Positions 17,109 to 26,750 are shown, numbered from the stretch's first letter. The stretch is 64,000 nt of DNA from Streptomyces sp. NBC_00258 (GCF_036182465.1 NZ_CP108081.1:3348001-3412000); one strand, 5' to 3'. Notes: a model not told the origin generated them from the letters alone. Numbers and translations: made by a program.

Positions 17109-18914
17109 ATGACGGTCCTGCCTGACGACGGGCTCTCGCTGGCCGCCGAGTTCCCTGACGCGACCCATGAGCAGTGGCAACGCCTCGTGGCGGGCGTACT
17201 GCGCAAGTCGGGCAAGGAAGTCTCGGACGGCGCAGCTGAGGACGCCCTGTCCACCACGCTCGAGGACGGGCTGCGCGCCCGCCCTCTTTACAGCGCACAC
17301 GACTCCGCGCCGGATCCCGGCCTGCCCGGTTTCGCCCCCTTCGTGAGGGGCGGCCGTGCCGAGGGCAACACCCTCGGCGGCTGGGACGTACGGCAGCGGC
17401 ACACGGCCGCCGACAACGGCGCGGTCCTCGCGGACCTGGAGAACGGGGTCGCCTCACTGTGGCTGGCCGTCGGCGCGGGCGGTTTCCCCGTGTCGTCGCT
17501 CGGCACGGTCCTGGACGGCGTCTACCTCGACCTGGCGCCTGTCGTCCTGGAAGCGGGGCGTGAAGTCGAGACCGCCGCACGGGAGTTGCTGCGGATCTAC
17601 GAGGAGCGGGGCGTCGCGCGCGACGCCGCCCGTGGCAACCTCGGCGCCGATCCCCTGGGCCATGAGGCCCGTACGGGAGACGACGGGTTCGACCTCGCGC
17701 CCGTCGCCGCTCTCGCGCGGCTGTGCGCCGAGGAGTACCCGGGGCTGCGGGCGCTGACGGTCGACGCGCTGCCGTACCACGAGGCCGGCGGGTCCGCCGG
17801 CCAGGAGCTGGGCTGCTCGCTGGCGACCGGTGTCGCCTATCTGCGGGAGCTGACCGGGGCGGGGCTGAGCGTCGAACAGGCCTGTGCGCAGCTGGAGTTC
17901 CGGTACGCGGCCACCGCCGACCAGTTCCTGACCATCGCCAAGCTGCGCGCGGCGCGCAGGCTCTGGGCGCGGGTCGCCGAGGTCTGCGGGGCGCCGGGCG
18001 GGCAGGTGCAGCACGCGGTGACCTCGCCGGTGATGATGAGCCGCCGGGACCCGTGGGTGAACATGCTGCGCGCCACGGTCGCCACACTGGCCGCCGGAGT
18101 GGGCGGCGCCGAGTCCGTCACCGTGCTGCCCTTCGACCACGCCCTCGGCCTGCCGGACGCGTTCACACGCCGGATCGCCCGCAACACCTCGACGATCCTG
18201 GTCGAGGAGTCGCATCTGTCCCGGGTGATCGACCCGGCGGGCGGCTCCTGGTACGTGGAGCGCCTCACCGACGAACTCGCCCACGCGGGCTGGGAGTTCT
18301 TCCAGTCCATCGAGCGGGCGGGTGGGCAGGCCGCCGCCCTGCGGTCGGGGCTCGTCGGCCAGGAACTGGCCGCCACCTGGCAGGCACGCAGCGCGAAGCT
18401 GGCCAAGCGGCGCGAGCCCGTCACCGGGGTCAGCGAGTTCCCGCATCTCGCCGAGCGGTCGGTGGCACGTGAGCCCGCACCCGAGCCGCCGTCCGGCGGA
18501 CTCCCCCGGGTGCGCCGCGACGAGGCGTACGAGGCCCTGCGTGCCCGCTCCGACGCCCACCTGGCGGCGAGCGGCACCCGGCCGCGGATCTTCCTGGCGG
18601 CCCTCGGCCCGGCCGCCGCCCACACCGCCCGCCTCACGTTCGCATCGAACCTGTTCCAGGCGGGCGGCATCGAACCCGTCCTCGAAGGCGCCTTCGAGGA
18701 CAGCGGAGCCACCGAGGCCTGTCTGTGCTCCAGCGACGCGCTGTACGAGGAGCGGGCCGCCGAGGTCACCGCGTCCCTCAAGTCGGCCGGCGCCGCGCAT
18801 GTGTTCCTCGCCGGACGTCCCGGGCAGTACCCCGGTGTGGACGACTACGTCTTCGCGGGCTGTGACGCCGTAGCCGTACTGTCCGCCACCCTCGACCGCA
18901 TGGGAGTGTCCTGA
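17109..18914 (+). CDS. mutA: methylmalonyl-CoA mutase small (beta) subunit
   Basis: The 601-residue subunit pairs with MutB to interconvert methylmalonyl-CoA and succinyl-CoA, linking propionate and odd-chain or branched-chain catabolism to the TCA cycle and supplying polyketide extender units. Family sequence is seen in SLGTVLDGVYLDL, YHEAGGSAGQELGCSLATGVAYLREL, LPFDHALGLPDAFTRRIARNTS and VIDPAGGSWYVERLTD. The C-terminal domain lacks the DxHxxG cobalamin motif, as expected for the noncatalytic subunit. Its stop overlaps the mutB start (TGATG), a tight translational coupling. The promoter seems leaderless. Confidence 0.96.
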   Translation: MTVLPDDGLSLAAEFPDATHEQWQRLVAGVLRKSGKEVSDGAAEDALSTTLEDGLRARPLYSAHDSAPDPGLPGFAPFVRGGRAEGNTLGGWDVRQRHTAADNGAVLADLENGVASLWLAVGAGGFPVSSLGTVLDGVYLDLAPVVLEAGREVETAARELLRIYEERGVARDAARGNLGADPLGHEARTGDDGFDLAPVAALARLCAEEYPGLRALTVDALPYHEAGGSAGQELGCSLATGVAYLRELTGAGLSVEQACAQLEFRYAATADQFLTIAKLRAARRLWARVAEVCGAPGGQVQHAVTSPVMMSRRDPWVNMLRATVATLAAGVGGAESVTVLPFDHALGLPDAFTRRIARNTSTILVEESHLSRVIDPAGGSWYVERLTDELAHAGWEFFQSIERAGGQAAALRSGLVGQELAATWQARSAKLAKRREPVTGVSEFPHLAERSVAREPAPEPPSGGLPRVRRDEAYEALRARSDAHLAASGTRPRIFLAALGPAAAHTARLTFASNLFQAGGIEPVLEGAFEDSGATEACLCSSDALYEERAAEVTASLKSAGAAHVFLAGRPGQYPGVDDYVFAGCDAVAVLSATLDRMGVS

Positions 18915-21100
18915 TGAAACCGACGGGACCGATCCCCGACTTCTCCGGGATCGAACTGGGGGTCCCGACAGCGGACGGCGGCCCCGACGAGTGGCGCGAT
19001 GCCGTCAAGAAGGCGGCCGGCGGCGACGACCTCCTCTGGGAGACCCCGGAGGGCATCGCGGTCAAGCCCCTCTACACCGGGCAGGACCTGGAGGGCCTGG
19101 ACTTCCTGGGTACGTACCCGGGCGTCGCCCCGTATCTGCGCGGCCCGTACCCGACGATGTACGTCAACCAGCCCTGGACGATCCGGCAGTACGCGGGCTT
19201 CTCCACGGCCGAGGAGTCCAACGCCTTCTACCGGCGGAACCTGGCGGCCGGCCAGAAGGGTCTGTCCGTCGCCTTCGACCTGCCCACGCACCGGGGTTAC
19301 GACAGCGACCACCCGCGGGTGACCGGTGACGTCGGCATGGCGGGTGTCGCCATCGACTCCATCTACGACATGCGGCAGCTCTTCGACGGCATCCCGCTGG
19401 ACAGGATGACCGTGTCGATGACGATGAACGGCGCCGTGCTGCCCGTTCTGGCGCTCTACATCGTCGCCGCGGAGGAACAGGGCGTACCGCCCGAGAAGTT
19501 GGCCGGGACCATCCAGAACGACATCCTCAAGGAGTTCATGGTCCGCAACACCTACATCTATCCGCCGAAGCCGTCGATGCGGATCATCTCCGACATCTTC
19601 GCCTTCACCTCGCATCGGATGCCGCGCTACAACTCCATCTCCATCTCCGGCTATCACATCCAGGAGGCGGGCGCGACGGCCGACCTGGAGCTGGCGTACA
19701 CGCTCGCGGACGGGGTGGAGTACATCCGGGCCGGGCGCGAAGTGGGCTTGGACGTGGACGCGTTCGCACCCCGGCTCTCCTTCTTCTGGGCGATCGGCAT
19801 GAACTTCTTCATGGAGATCGCCAAGATGCGGGCGGCACGCCTGCTGTGGGCCAAGCTGGTCAAGCAGTTCGACCCGCAGAACGCCAAGTCCCTTTCCCTG
19901 CGCACCCATTCGCAGACCTCGGGCTGGTCGCTGACCGCGCAGGACGTGTTCAACAACGTCACGCGTACGTGCGTGGAGGCGATGGCGGCCACCCAGGGCC
20001 ACACGCAGTCCCTGCACACCAACGCCCTCGACGAGGCCCTCGCCCTGCCCACCGACTTCTCGGCCCGCATCGCCCGCAACACCCAGCTGCTGATCCAGCA
20101 GGAGTCCGGCACGACCCGGGTGATCGACCCGTGGGGCGGCAGCGCGTACGTCGAGAGGCTGACGTACGACCTCGCGCGCCGGGCCTGGCAGCACATCGAG
20201 GAGGTCGAGGCGGCGGGCGGCATGGCCAAGGCCATCGACGCGGGCATCCCCAAGCTGCGCATCGAGGAGGCCGCGGCCCGCACCCAGGCCCGCATCGACT
20301 CCGGGCGCCAGCCGGTCATCGGCGTCAACAAGTACCGCGTGGAGACCGACGAGCAGATCGACGTCCTCAAGGTCGACAACTCCTCCGTGCGCACCCAGCA
20401 GATCGAGAAGCTGCGGCGGCTGCGCGCGGAGCGCGACGAGCGGGCCTGCCAGGACTCGCTGGACGCCCTGACCCGGGCGGCGGGCGGTCAGGGCAACCTC
20501 CTTGAGCTGGCCGTGAACGCGGCCCGCGCGAAGGCCACCGTCGGAGAGATCTCCGACGCCCTTGAGAAGGTGTACGGGCGGCACGCGAGCCAGATCCGTA
20601 CGATCTCCGGTGTGTACCGCACCGAAGCCGGCGAGTCCCCGTCCGTCGAGCGCACCCGCACGCTGGTGAACTCCTTCGAGGAGGCCGAGGGCCGCCGCCC
20701 GCGCATCCTGGTGGCCAAGATGGGCCAGGACGGCCACGACCGCGGCCAGAAGGTGATCGCGACCGCCTTCGCCGACCTCGGCTTCGATGTGGACGTCGGC
20801 CCGCTGTTCCAGACGCCGGGCGAGGTGGCCCGCCAGGCCGTCGAGGCGGACGTGCACATCGTCGGGGTGTCCTCGCTGGCCGCCGGGCACCTGACCCTCG
20901 TACCGGCGCTCAGGGAGTCGCTCGCGGAGGAGGGGCGCGAGGACATCATGATCGTGGTCGGCGGGGTGATTCCGCCGCAGGACGTGCCCACGCTGATCGA
21001 GATGGGCGCGGCGGCCGTCTTCCCACCCGGGACGGTGATCCCGGACGCGGCGTACGACCTGGTCGAGCGCCTGGCCACCGACCTCGGCCACGACCTCTGA
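18914..21100 (+). CDS. mutB: methylmalonyl-CoA mutase large (alpha) subunit, B12-dependent
   Basis: The 728-residue catalytic subunit uses adenosylcobalamin to start a radical rearrangement of methylmalonyl-CoA to succinyl-CoA. The TIM-barrel substrate domain contains FDLPTHRGYDSDHPRV, VSMTMNGAVLPVLA and SGYHIQEAGAT. The cobalamin-binding domain begins near residue 595: DGHDRG places the cobalt ligand at His608, followed by SSLAAGH and VVGGVIPPQD, the Ser/Gly parts of the DxHxxG-SxL-GG pattern. Length matches bacterial MutB. It overlaps mutA by 1 bp and is followed 5 bp later by meaB. Confidence 0.98.
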   Translation: MKPTGPIPDFSGIELGVPTADGGPDEWRDAVKKAAGGDDLLWETPEGIAVKPLYTGQDLEGLDFLGTYPGVAPYLRGPYPTMYVNQPWTIRQYAGFSTAEESNAFYRRNLAAGQKGLSVAFDLPTHRGYDSDHPRVTGDVGMAGVAIDSIYDMRQLFDGIPLDRMTVSMTMNGAVLPVLALYIVAAEEQGVPPEKLAGTIQNDILKEFMVRNTYIYPPKPSMRIISDIFAFTSHRMPRYNSISISGYHIQEAGATADLELAYTLADGVEYIRAGREVGLDVDAFAPRLSFFWAIGMNFFMEIAKMRAARLLWAKLVKQFDPQNAKSLSLRTHSQTSGWSLTAQDVFNNVTRTCVEAMAATQGHTQSLHTNALDEALALPTDFSARIARNTQLLIQQESGTTRVIDPWGGSAYVERLTYDLARRAWQHIEEVEAAGGMAKAIDAGIPKLRIEEAAARTQARIDSGRQPVIGVNKYRVETDEQIDVLKVDNSSVRTQQIEKLRRLRAERDERACQDSLDALTRAAGGQGNLLELAVNAARAKATVGEISDALEKVYGRHASQIRTISGVYRTEAGESPSVERTRTLVNSFEEAEGRRPRILVAKMGQDGHDRGQKVIATAFADLGFDVDVGPLFQTPGEVARQAVEADVHIVGVSSLAAGHLTLVPALRESLAEEGREDIMIVVGGVIPPQDVPTLIEMGAAAVFPPGTVIPDAAYDLVERLATDLGHDL

Positions 21101-21105
21101 GCCCC

Positions 21106-22092
21106 ATGGCGATCGACCTCGACACCTATGTGAAGGGCGTGCTCGACGGGAAGCGGGCGCTGGTGGCCCGCGCCATCACGCTCGTCGAGTCGACGAGGCC
21201 CCAGCACCGGGCGATGGCGCAGGAGTTGCTGACCGAGCTGCTGCCGCACAGCGGGAAGGCGCGGCGGATCGGTATCAGCGGTGTCCCGGGTGTGGGCAAG
21301 TCGACGTTCATCGACGCGTTCGGCACGCTGCTCACCTCGCTCGGGCACCGGGTCGCGGTGCTCGCCGTCGACCCGTCGTCGACCCGGACGGGCGGGTCCA
21401 TCCTGGGCGACAAGACACGGATGGAACGCCTGGCCGTCGACCCGGCGGCCTTCATCCGGCCCTCCCCCACCGCCGGCACGCTCGGCGGGGTCGCCAAGGC
21501 GACCCGGGAGTCGATCGTGGTGATGGAGGCGGCCGGTTTCGACGTCGTCCTCGTCGAGACGGTCGGTGTCGGCCAGTCCGAGACCGCCGTCGCGAACATG
21601 GTCGACTCCTTCCTGCTCCTCACGCTCGCCCGTACCGGGGACCAGTTGCAGGGCATCAAGAAGGGTGTCCTGGAGCTGGCGGACGTGATCGCCGTCAACA
21701 AGGCGGACGGCCCGCACGAGCGCGACGCCCGGGGCGCGGCAAGGGAGTTGGCGGGTGCGCTGCGGCTGATGCATCCCGCCGACGCCGCCTGGACGCCACC
21801 GGTGCTGAGTTGCAGCGCCCGTGAGTCGACGGGCCTGGACACGGTCTGGGAGCGTCTCGAACAGCACCGTACGCTTCTCGACTCGTCCGGCCGTCTCGCC
21901 GCCAAACGCCGTGACCAGCAGGTCGACTGGACCTGGACGATGGTGCGCGACGAACTCCTCGGCCGCCTGCACGCCGACCCCGCCGTGCGCGCCCTCGGAC
22001 CCGATCTCGAACAGCGGGTCAGGAACGGCGAGTTGACGGCCACGCTCGCCGCCGAGCGCATTCTTCGGGCGTTCGGCGGCAACACGGGCTGA
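21106..22092 (+). CDS. meaB: methylmalonyl-CoA mutase-associated GTPase chaperone MeaB
   Basis: This 328-residue G3E-family GTPase guards and reloads the cobalamin cofactor of methylmalonyl-CoA mutase. Walker A GVPGVGKST lies at residues 59-67. Other family motifs are VDPSSTRTGGSILGDKTRM, FIRPSPTAGTLGGVAKAT, the switch region VETVGVGQSE, and the base-recognition NKAD. It is the last gene of the mut operon, 5 bp after mutB, the usual order for these partners. A weak hairpin (about 22092-22128) may end the operon. Confidence 0.96.
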   Translation: MAIDLDTYVKGVLDGKRALVARAITLVESTRPQHRAMAQELLTELLPHSGKARRIGISGVPGVGKSTFIDAFGTLLTSLGHRVAVLAVDPSSTRTGGSILGDKTRMERLAVDPAAFIRPSPTAGTLGGVAKATRESIVVMEAAGFDVVLVETVGVGQSETAVANMVDSFLLLTLARTGDQLQGIKKGVLELADVIAVNKADGPHERDARGAARELAGALRLMHPADAAWTPPVLSCSARESTGLDTVWERLEQHRTLLDSSGRLAAKRRDQQVDWTWTMVRDELLGRLHADPAVRALGPDLEQRVRNGELTATLAAERILRAFGGNTG

Positions 22093-22198
22093 GCCGGACC
22101 GGGCAACCGCTCCACGCCCGTCCGGTTCACCTGGGCGGTGTCTCGTACGGCCGTCCGGCATATGGGAAACGTTTCACGTCGCGAGGCCGCGCCCCCTA

Positions 22199-22407
22199 GG
22201 CTGACCGGTGCAGCTGGTTCGCCCCGTCCGCCAGGCGGGATGCGTCGTAAGAGGGAACCCGGTGGGAATCCGGGACTGCCCCGCAGCGGTGAGCGGGAAC
22301 GACCGCCGTCAAACGCACTGGACCCCGAGAAGCGGGGCCTGGGAAGCGACGGCCAGTAGGTGTCCTCCGTACGGAGGACGTGCTCGCGAGTCCGAAGACC
22401 TGCCATC
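22199..22407 (+). promoter_or_regulatory. cobalamin (AdoCbl) riboswitch controlling metE
   Basis: The 5' part reads GGTGCAGCTGGTTCG. The conserved B12 box follows near 22254-22290: GGGAA, CCGGTGGGAATCCGGGACTG, then CCCCGCAGCGGTGAG. The 3' closing element GTCCGAAGACCTGCC lies at 22391-22405. A perfect 18-nt palindrome at 22362-22379 (GTCCTCCG-TACGGAGGAC) is one of its peripheral stems. These match the cobalamin riboswitch class. The 180 nt to metE contain no T-run terminator, so control by blocking translation initiation is more likely than attenuation. Bound B12 would shut off the B12-independent enzyme MetE, the known arrangement in bacteria with both methionine synthases. Confidence 0.95.
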
Positions 22408-22585
22408 TGCCCGTGCGTGACCGATCGCGTACGGACATCCCGGTGACCTCGTGGGCGGGTCGGCGTACATATCCGGTGGACGACCGCGCCTTGCCGCGCG
22501 AGGTACTTCCGCCGGGTTCGTCACCCCTTCGCGCTCACGTCCCGTCGCCGGGATCTCAGGGAGACATCTCGCGAAGGAGAGTTCC

Positions 22586-24907
22586 GTGACATCGAAGTCC
22601 GCAGCCGCGGCGGCACGGGCCACCGTGTACGGCTACCCCCGTCAGGGCATGGGCCGGGAACTGAAGAAGGCTATCGAGGGGTACTGGAAGGGCCGCGTCG
22701 ACGCCGACGCCCTCCGGGCCACCGCCGCCGAACTGCGCCGCAGCAACTGGCAGCAGCTTTCCGAGGCCGGCGTCCACGAAGTGCCGACCGGCGACTTCTC
22801 GTACTACGACCATGTCCTGGACACCAGCGTCATGGTCGGCGCGATCCCCGCCCGCCACCGCGCCGCGGTCGAGGCCGACGCGCTCGACGGCTACTTCGCG
22901 ATGGCCCGTGGCACCCAGGACGTGGCGCCGCTGGAGATGACGAAGTGGTTCGACACCAACTACCACTATCTGGTCCCGGAGTTGGGCCCGGGCACCGTCT
23001 TCACGGCCGACTCCGCCAAGCAGGTCGCCGAGCTCCGCGAAGCCCTCGCCCTCGGCCTCACCGCCCGGCCGGTCCTCGTCGGGCCCGTCACCTATCTCCT
23101 GCTCGCCAAGCCCGCACCCGGTGTGGCCGCCGACTTCGACCCGCTGACCCTGCTGGACCGACTGCTGCCGGTGTACGCCGAGGTCCTCTCCGATCTGCGG
23201 GCGGCGGGCGCGGAGTGGGTGCAGCTCGACGAACCGGCCCTGGTCCAGGACCGTACGCCCGCCGAACTGAACGCCGCCTCCCGCGCCTACCGCGACCTCG
23301 GCGCGCTCACCGACCGTCCGAAGCTGCTGGTCGCCTCCTACTTCGACCGGCTCGGCGACGCCCTGCCGATGCTCGCCAAGGCCCCGGTCGACGGCCTCGC
23401 CCTCGACTTCACCGAGGCGGCCGCCGCCAACCTGGACGCGCTCGCCGCCGTCGGCGGACTGCCGGGCAAGCGCCTGGTCGCGGGCGTGGTCAACGGGCGC
23501 AACATCTGGGTCAACGACCTGGAGAAGTCCCTGGCCACGCTCGGCACCCTGCTGGGGCTGGCCGACCGGGTCGACGTGGCCGCGTCCTGCTCACTGCTCC
23601 ACGTGCCGCTCGACGCCACCGCCGAACGGGACATCGAGCCGCAGATCCTGCGCTGGCTCGCCTTCGCCCGGCAGAAGACCGCCGAGATCGTGACCCTCGC
23701 CAAGGGTCTGGCCCAGGGCACGGGCGCGATCACCGGCGAACTCGCCGCCAACCGGGCCGCCCTGGCCTCCCGCGCGCACTCGCCCATCACCCGTGACCCG
23801 GCCGTGCGGGCGCGGGTCGGTGCGGTCACGGACGCCGACGCCCGCCGCTCGCAGCCGTACGGCGAACGCGCCGCCGCGCAGCGGGCCCACCTCGGTCTGC
23901 CGCTGCTGCCGACCACCACCATCGGCTCCTTCCCGCAGACCGCCGAACTGCGCGTCGCCCGCGCCGACCTGCGGGCCGGGCGCATCGACACGGCCGGCTA
24001 CGAGGAGCGCATCAGGGCCGAGATCCAGGAGGTGATCTCGTTCCAGGAGAAGACCGGCCTGGACGTCCTCGTGCACGGCGAGGCCGAACGCAACGACATG
24101 GTCCAGTACTTCGCCGAGCAGCTCACCGGCTATCTCGCCACGCAGCACGGCTGGGTCCAGTCCTACGGCACCCGTTACGTCCGTCCGCCGGTCCTGGCCG
24201 GCGACATCTCCCGCCCCGAGCCGATGACCGTGCGCTGGACGACGTACGCCCAGTCCCTGACCCGGCGCCCCGTCAAGGGCATGCTCACGGGGCCGGTCAC
24301 CATGCTCGCCTGGTCCTTCGTCCGGGACGACCAGCCGCTCGGCGACACCGCCCGGCAGGTCGCCCTCGCCCTGCGCGACGAGGTCAACGACCTTGAGACG
24401 GCCGGGACTTCGGTCATCCAGGTCGACGAGCCCGCGCTGCGCGAGACCCTGCCGCTGCGTGCCGCCAACCGCCCGGGCTATCTGGCGTGGGCCACCGAGG
24501 CGTTCCGGCTCACCACCGCGGGTGTCCGGCCGGACACCCAGATCCACACCCATATGTGCTACGCCGAGTTCGGCGACATCGTCCAGGCGATCGACGACCT
24601 GGACGCGGACGTCATCAGTCTGGAGGCCGCCCGCTCCCACATGCAGGTCGCCCGCGAACTGGCCGGCCACGGCTATCCGCGCGAGGCCGGACCCGGCGTC
24701 TACGACATCCACTCCCCGCGCGTGCCGAGCACGGACGAGGCAGCCGCCCTGCTGCGCAAGGGGCTTGAGGCCATCCCGGCCGAACGGCTGTGGGTCAACC
24801 CCGACTGCGGCCTGAAGACCCGCGGCTGGCCCGAGACCCGGGCGTCCCTGGACAACCTGGTCGCGGCAGCCCGGGCGGTACGCGCCGAACTGCCCACCAC
24901 CGACTGA
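22586..24907 (+). CDS. metE: cobalamin-independent methionine synthase
   Basis: The 773-residue enzyme transfers a methyl group from 5-methyltetrahydropteroyl-triglutamate directly to homocysteine. The start is GTG 22586, with AAGGAGA 6 nt upstream; ATG codons further up belong to the riboswitch leader. The N-terminal half shows YGYPRQGMGRELKKA, EMTKWFDTNYHYLVPEL and AEWVQLDEPALVQD. The catalytic half shows LPLLPTTTIGSFPQT, VLVHGEAERNDMV and the zinc ligands in IHTHMCYAEF and NPDCGLKTRGW. It is preceded by the cobalamin riboswitch and by the B12-dependent mut operon, and followed by a convergent hairpin. Confidence 0.98.
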   Translation: MTSKSAAAAARATVYGYPRQGMGRELKKAIEGYWKGRVDADALRATAAELRRSNWQQLSEAGVHEVPTGDFSYYDHVLDTSVMVGAIPARHRAAVEADALDGYFAMARGTQDVAPLEMTKWFDTNYHYLVPELGPGTVFTADSAKQVAELREALALGLTARPVLVGPVTYLLLAKPAPGVAADFDPLTLLDRLLPVYAEVLSDLRAAGAEWVQLDEPALVQDRTPAELNAASRAYRDLGALTDRPKLLVASYFDRLGDALPMLAKAPVDGLALDFTEAAAANLDALAAVGGLPGKRLVAGVVNGRNIWVNDLEKSLATLGTLLGLADRVDVAASCSLLHVPLDATAERDIEPQILRWLAFARQKTAEIVTLAKGLAQGTGAITGELAANRAALASRAHSPITRDPAVRARVGAVTDADARRSQPYGERAAAQRAHLGLPLLPTTTIGSFPQTAELRVARADLRAGRIDTAGYEERIRAEIQEVISFQEKTGLDVLVHGEAERNDMVQYFAEQLTGYLATQHGWVQSYGTRYVRPPVLAGDISRPEPMTVRWTTYAQSLTRRPVKGMLTGPVTMLAWSFVRDDQPLGDTARQVALALRDEVNDLETAGTSVIQVDEPALRETLPLRAANRPGYLAWATEAFRLTTAGVRPDTQIHTHMCYAEFGDIVQAIDDLDADVISLEAARSHMQVARELAGHGYPREAGPGVYDIHSPRVPSTDEAAALLRKGLEAIPAERLWVNPDCGLKTRGWPETRASLDNLVAAARAVRAELPTTD

Positions 24908-24952
24908 CCCGACCGACCCGACCTGACCGACCCGATCTGTCCGATCTGTCCG

Positions 24953-24983
24953 GCCGGCCGGGGACACCGTGTCCCCGGCCGGT
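24953..24983. terminator. bidirectional hairpin between metE and a convergent gene
   Basis: GGCCGGGGACAC and GTGTCCCCGGCC form a nearly perfect stem of about 15 bp around a single central C. It lies 45 bp after metE and 17 bp beyond the stop of the DUF4328 gene, so it could serve both. Just before it are short tandem GACCGACCC and ATCTGTCCG repeats (24904-24950). Confidence 0.7.
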
Positions 24984-24999
24984 CGGTCGGGTCCGCGGG

Positions 25000-25680
25000 C
25001 TAGGACAGCCGGGCGTCGCCTTGCCGCGGAGGCTCGTCCGTACCCGGCTGCTGCGCCGCGGTGAGCGCGCGGACCACGAACACGCACGCCACGGCCGCAC
25101 CCACGACGGCCGCGTCGGCCGCCAGCAGCAGGTGTACGTCCGTGTAGGCACGCACGATGACGTCGTCCGTGGAGTCCGCGTACATCAGCCCCACCCCGCT
25201 CAGCATCCCTGCCAGCCACAGACCCCACCACCAGTTCACGGCGCGGGGAAGCCGTTCCCCCGGGGCGCTCGCGCGGTGGACGTCCGCGACGATCCCGCGG
25301 GGTATCCACAGGTTCAGGACGGGCACTATCCAGCCCGCGTAGACCCATGGCCAGGCGTAGCGCGGCTGTTGTCCCGACAGGACGCCCGCGTTGTCCCGCA
25401 CGCGCCACAGCCACGACAGGAACGCGATCGCGCAGAGCACCGTGGCGCCGTCCCCCAGGGAACTGACGAGGTGGTAGCCGTCCTCCAGCGAGGTCAGCGG
25501 GCGGTGCCGGCCGTCACCCTGGTCCGGCGGCCCGGAGGCCGGCAGCCCGGTCGCGGCGAGGCGGAGCTGCCAGACGGCCCGGGCCGCCCAGGCGGCGCCG
25601 GCCAGCACTAGGGCGGCGACGGCGATACGAGCCGGGCCCCGGACCGGAGTCAGTACGGGCCGGGCCATGTGATCGTTCAT
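25000..25680 (-). CDS. DUF4328 integral membrane protein
   Basis: The protein has 226 residues from ATG 25680. It contains four hydrophobic segments: VAALVLAGAAWAARAVW, LGDGATVLCAIAFLSWLW, WWGLWLAGMLSGVGLMY and DAAVVGAAVACVFVVRAL. The central stretch FLSWLWRVRDNAG...YAWPWVYAGWIVPVLNLWIPRGIVADV is diagnostic of DUF4328, a family widespread in Streptomyces with no known function. The pattern of short hydrophilic loops suggests a small sensor or scaffold rather than a transporter, but that is speculation. It is monocistronic and convergent with metE. Confidence 0.8.
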   Translation of the reverse strand: MNDHMARPVLTPVRGPARIAVAALVLAGAAWAARAVWQLRLAATGLPASGPPDQGDGRHRPLTSLEDGYHLVSSLGDGATVLCAIAFLSWLWRVRDNAGVLSGQQPRYAWPWVYAGWIVPVLNLWIPRGIVADVHRASAPGERLPRAVNWWWGLWLAGMLSGVGLMYADSTDDVIVRAYTDVHLLLAADAAVVGAAVACVFVVRALTAAQQPGTDEPPRQGDARLS

Positions 25681-25805
25681 CGGGCCATCCTTGCGTACGC
25701 GTGGTCCGCGCCCGGCGGGCGGGGACCACGCTCTCGGGGAGCCGGCGGAGGAGTGACGGCGGCTCGTGGCCACCGTCGGCGTGATGCGTGCTTCCTCCTG
25801 CCGCG

Positions 25806-26750
25806 TCAGGTGAGTTCTGCCGCCACCAACGCTGCCGCCCGGGCGACCAGCGGGTTTTCCGTGGGCCCGTCGGCGGCGTACTTCGTCGACAGGACGGCCA
25901 GCACCAGGGGCGGCCGCCCGGGAGGCCACACGACGCCCACGTCGTTGGCGACTCCGTACGACGAGCCGCCGCCGGTCTTGTCCGCGAGGATCCAGTCGCT
26001 GGGCAGTCCGGCGCGGAAGCGCTCGGTGTTGGTGGTGTTGGCGATCAGCCACCCGGTCAGCCGTTCACGGTCCTCGGACGGGAGCGCCCTGCCGATCACG
26101 AGCCGCGCGTAGGTCTGCCCGATGGCACGCGGGCTGGTGGTGTCGGCCTTCCGCCACGGTTCCGCCGAGTTCAGCTCGGGCTCCCACCGGTCGAGCCGGG
26201 TGATCCTGTCCCCGGTCGAGCGGGAGAACCGGGTGATCGCGGTCGGTCCGCCCAGCTCGCGCAGGAGGAGGTTCGCGGCGCCGTTGTCGCTCTGGGAGAC
26301 GGCGGCGGAGCACAGCTCCTCGACCGTCAGGCCATTCGCGACGTTCTCGTCCGTGCCCGTGATCGGGGCGTACCCCGCGGCCGTGACGTACTCCTTGGTG
26401 TACCGGATGCGCCGGGCCAGGAACTCACCGTCGCGGTCGAGGTCCCGCAGGACGGCCGCGGCCGTGAGTCCCTTGAACACCGAGCACATCGGGAAACGCT
26501 CGTCGGCGCGGTGGGCCACGGTCCGGCCCGTGGCCGTGTCGTGGGCGAAGACCCCGAGGCGTGCGGAGTACTCCCGCTCCAGGTCACTCAGTTGTCCGGA
26601 GAGGCTCTCTCCGGACAGGGTCGAGGCATGCGCCGCGGTCGGGACGGTGACCGCCAGCGCCGCTCCGGCGCCCAGGGCCAGTGCCGTGCGGCGGCTCGGG
26701 CGTGAGCTGAAGCGGGCGCGGGAGCCGGGGCTGGATCCTGTGGTGTCCAA
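25806..26750 (-). CDS. bla: class A beta-lactamase, Tat-exported
   Basis: The protein hydrolyses beta-lactam rings through an active-site serine. All class A motifs are present: SVFK with Ser90 and Lys93, SDN (QSDNGAANLLL), the Omega-loop EPELN, and KTG (DKTGGG). The sequence FPMCSVFKGLTAAAVLRDLDRDGEFL is typical of Streptomyces enzymes. The N-terminus has a twin-arginine signal (SRRTALALGAGAALA) and a cleavage region near AAHA (residue 42). I chose TTG 26750 because AGGAAG sits 6 nt upstream and it gives a normal-length leader (314 residues); ATG 26810 would add 20 residues. No cognate LysR-type regulator is adjacent. Confidence 0.93.
   Translation of the reverse strand: MDTTGSSPGSRARFSSRPSRRTALALGAGAALAVTVPTAAHASTLSGESLSGQLSDLEREYSARLGVFAHDTATGRTVAHRADERFPMCSVFKGLTAAAVLRDLDRDGEFLARRIRYTKEYVTAAGYAPITGTDENVANGLTVEELCSAAVSQSDNGAANLLLRELGGPTAITRFSRSTGDRITRLDRWEPELNSAEPWRKADTTSPRAIGQTYARLVIGRALPSEDRERLTGWLIANTTNTERFRAGLPSDWILADKTGGGSSYGVANDVGVVWPPGRPPLVLAVLSTKYAADGPTENPLVARAAALVAAELT

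Noticed and set aside
18845..21091. Reading frame of about 750 codons opposite mutB
   Set aside because: It is antisense to a clearly conserved mutase subunit; composition is that of a shadow frame.
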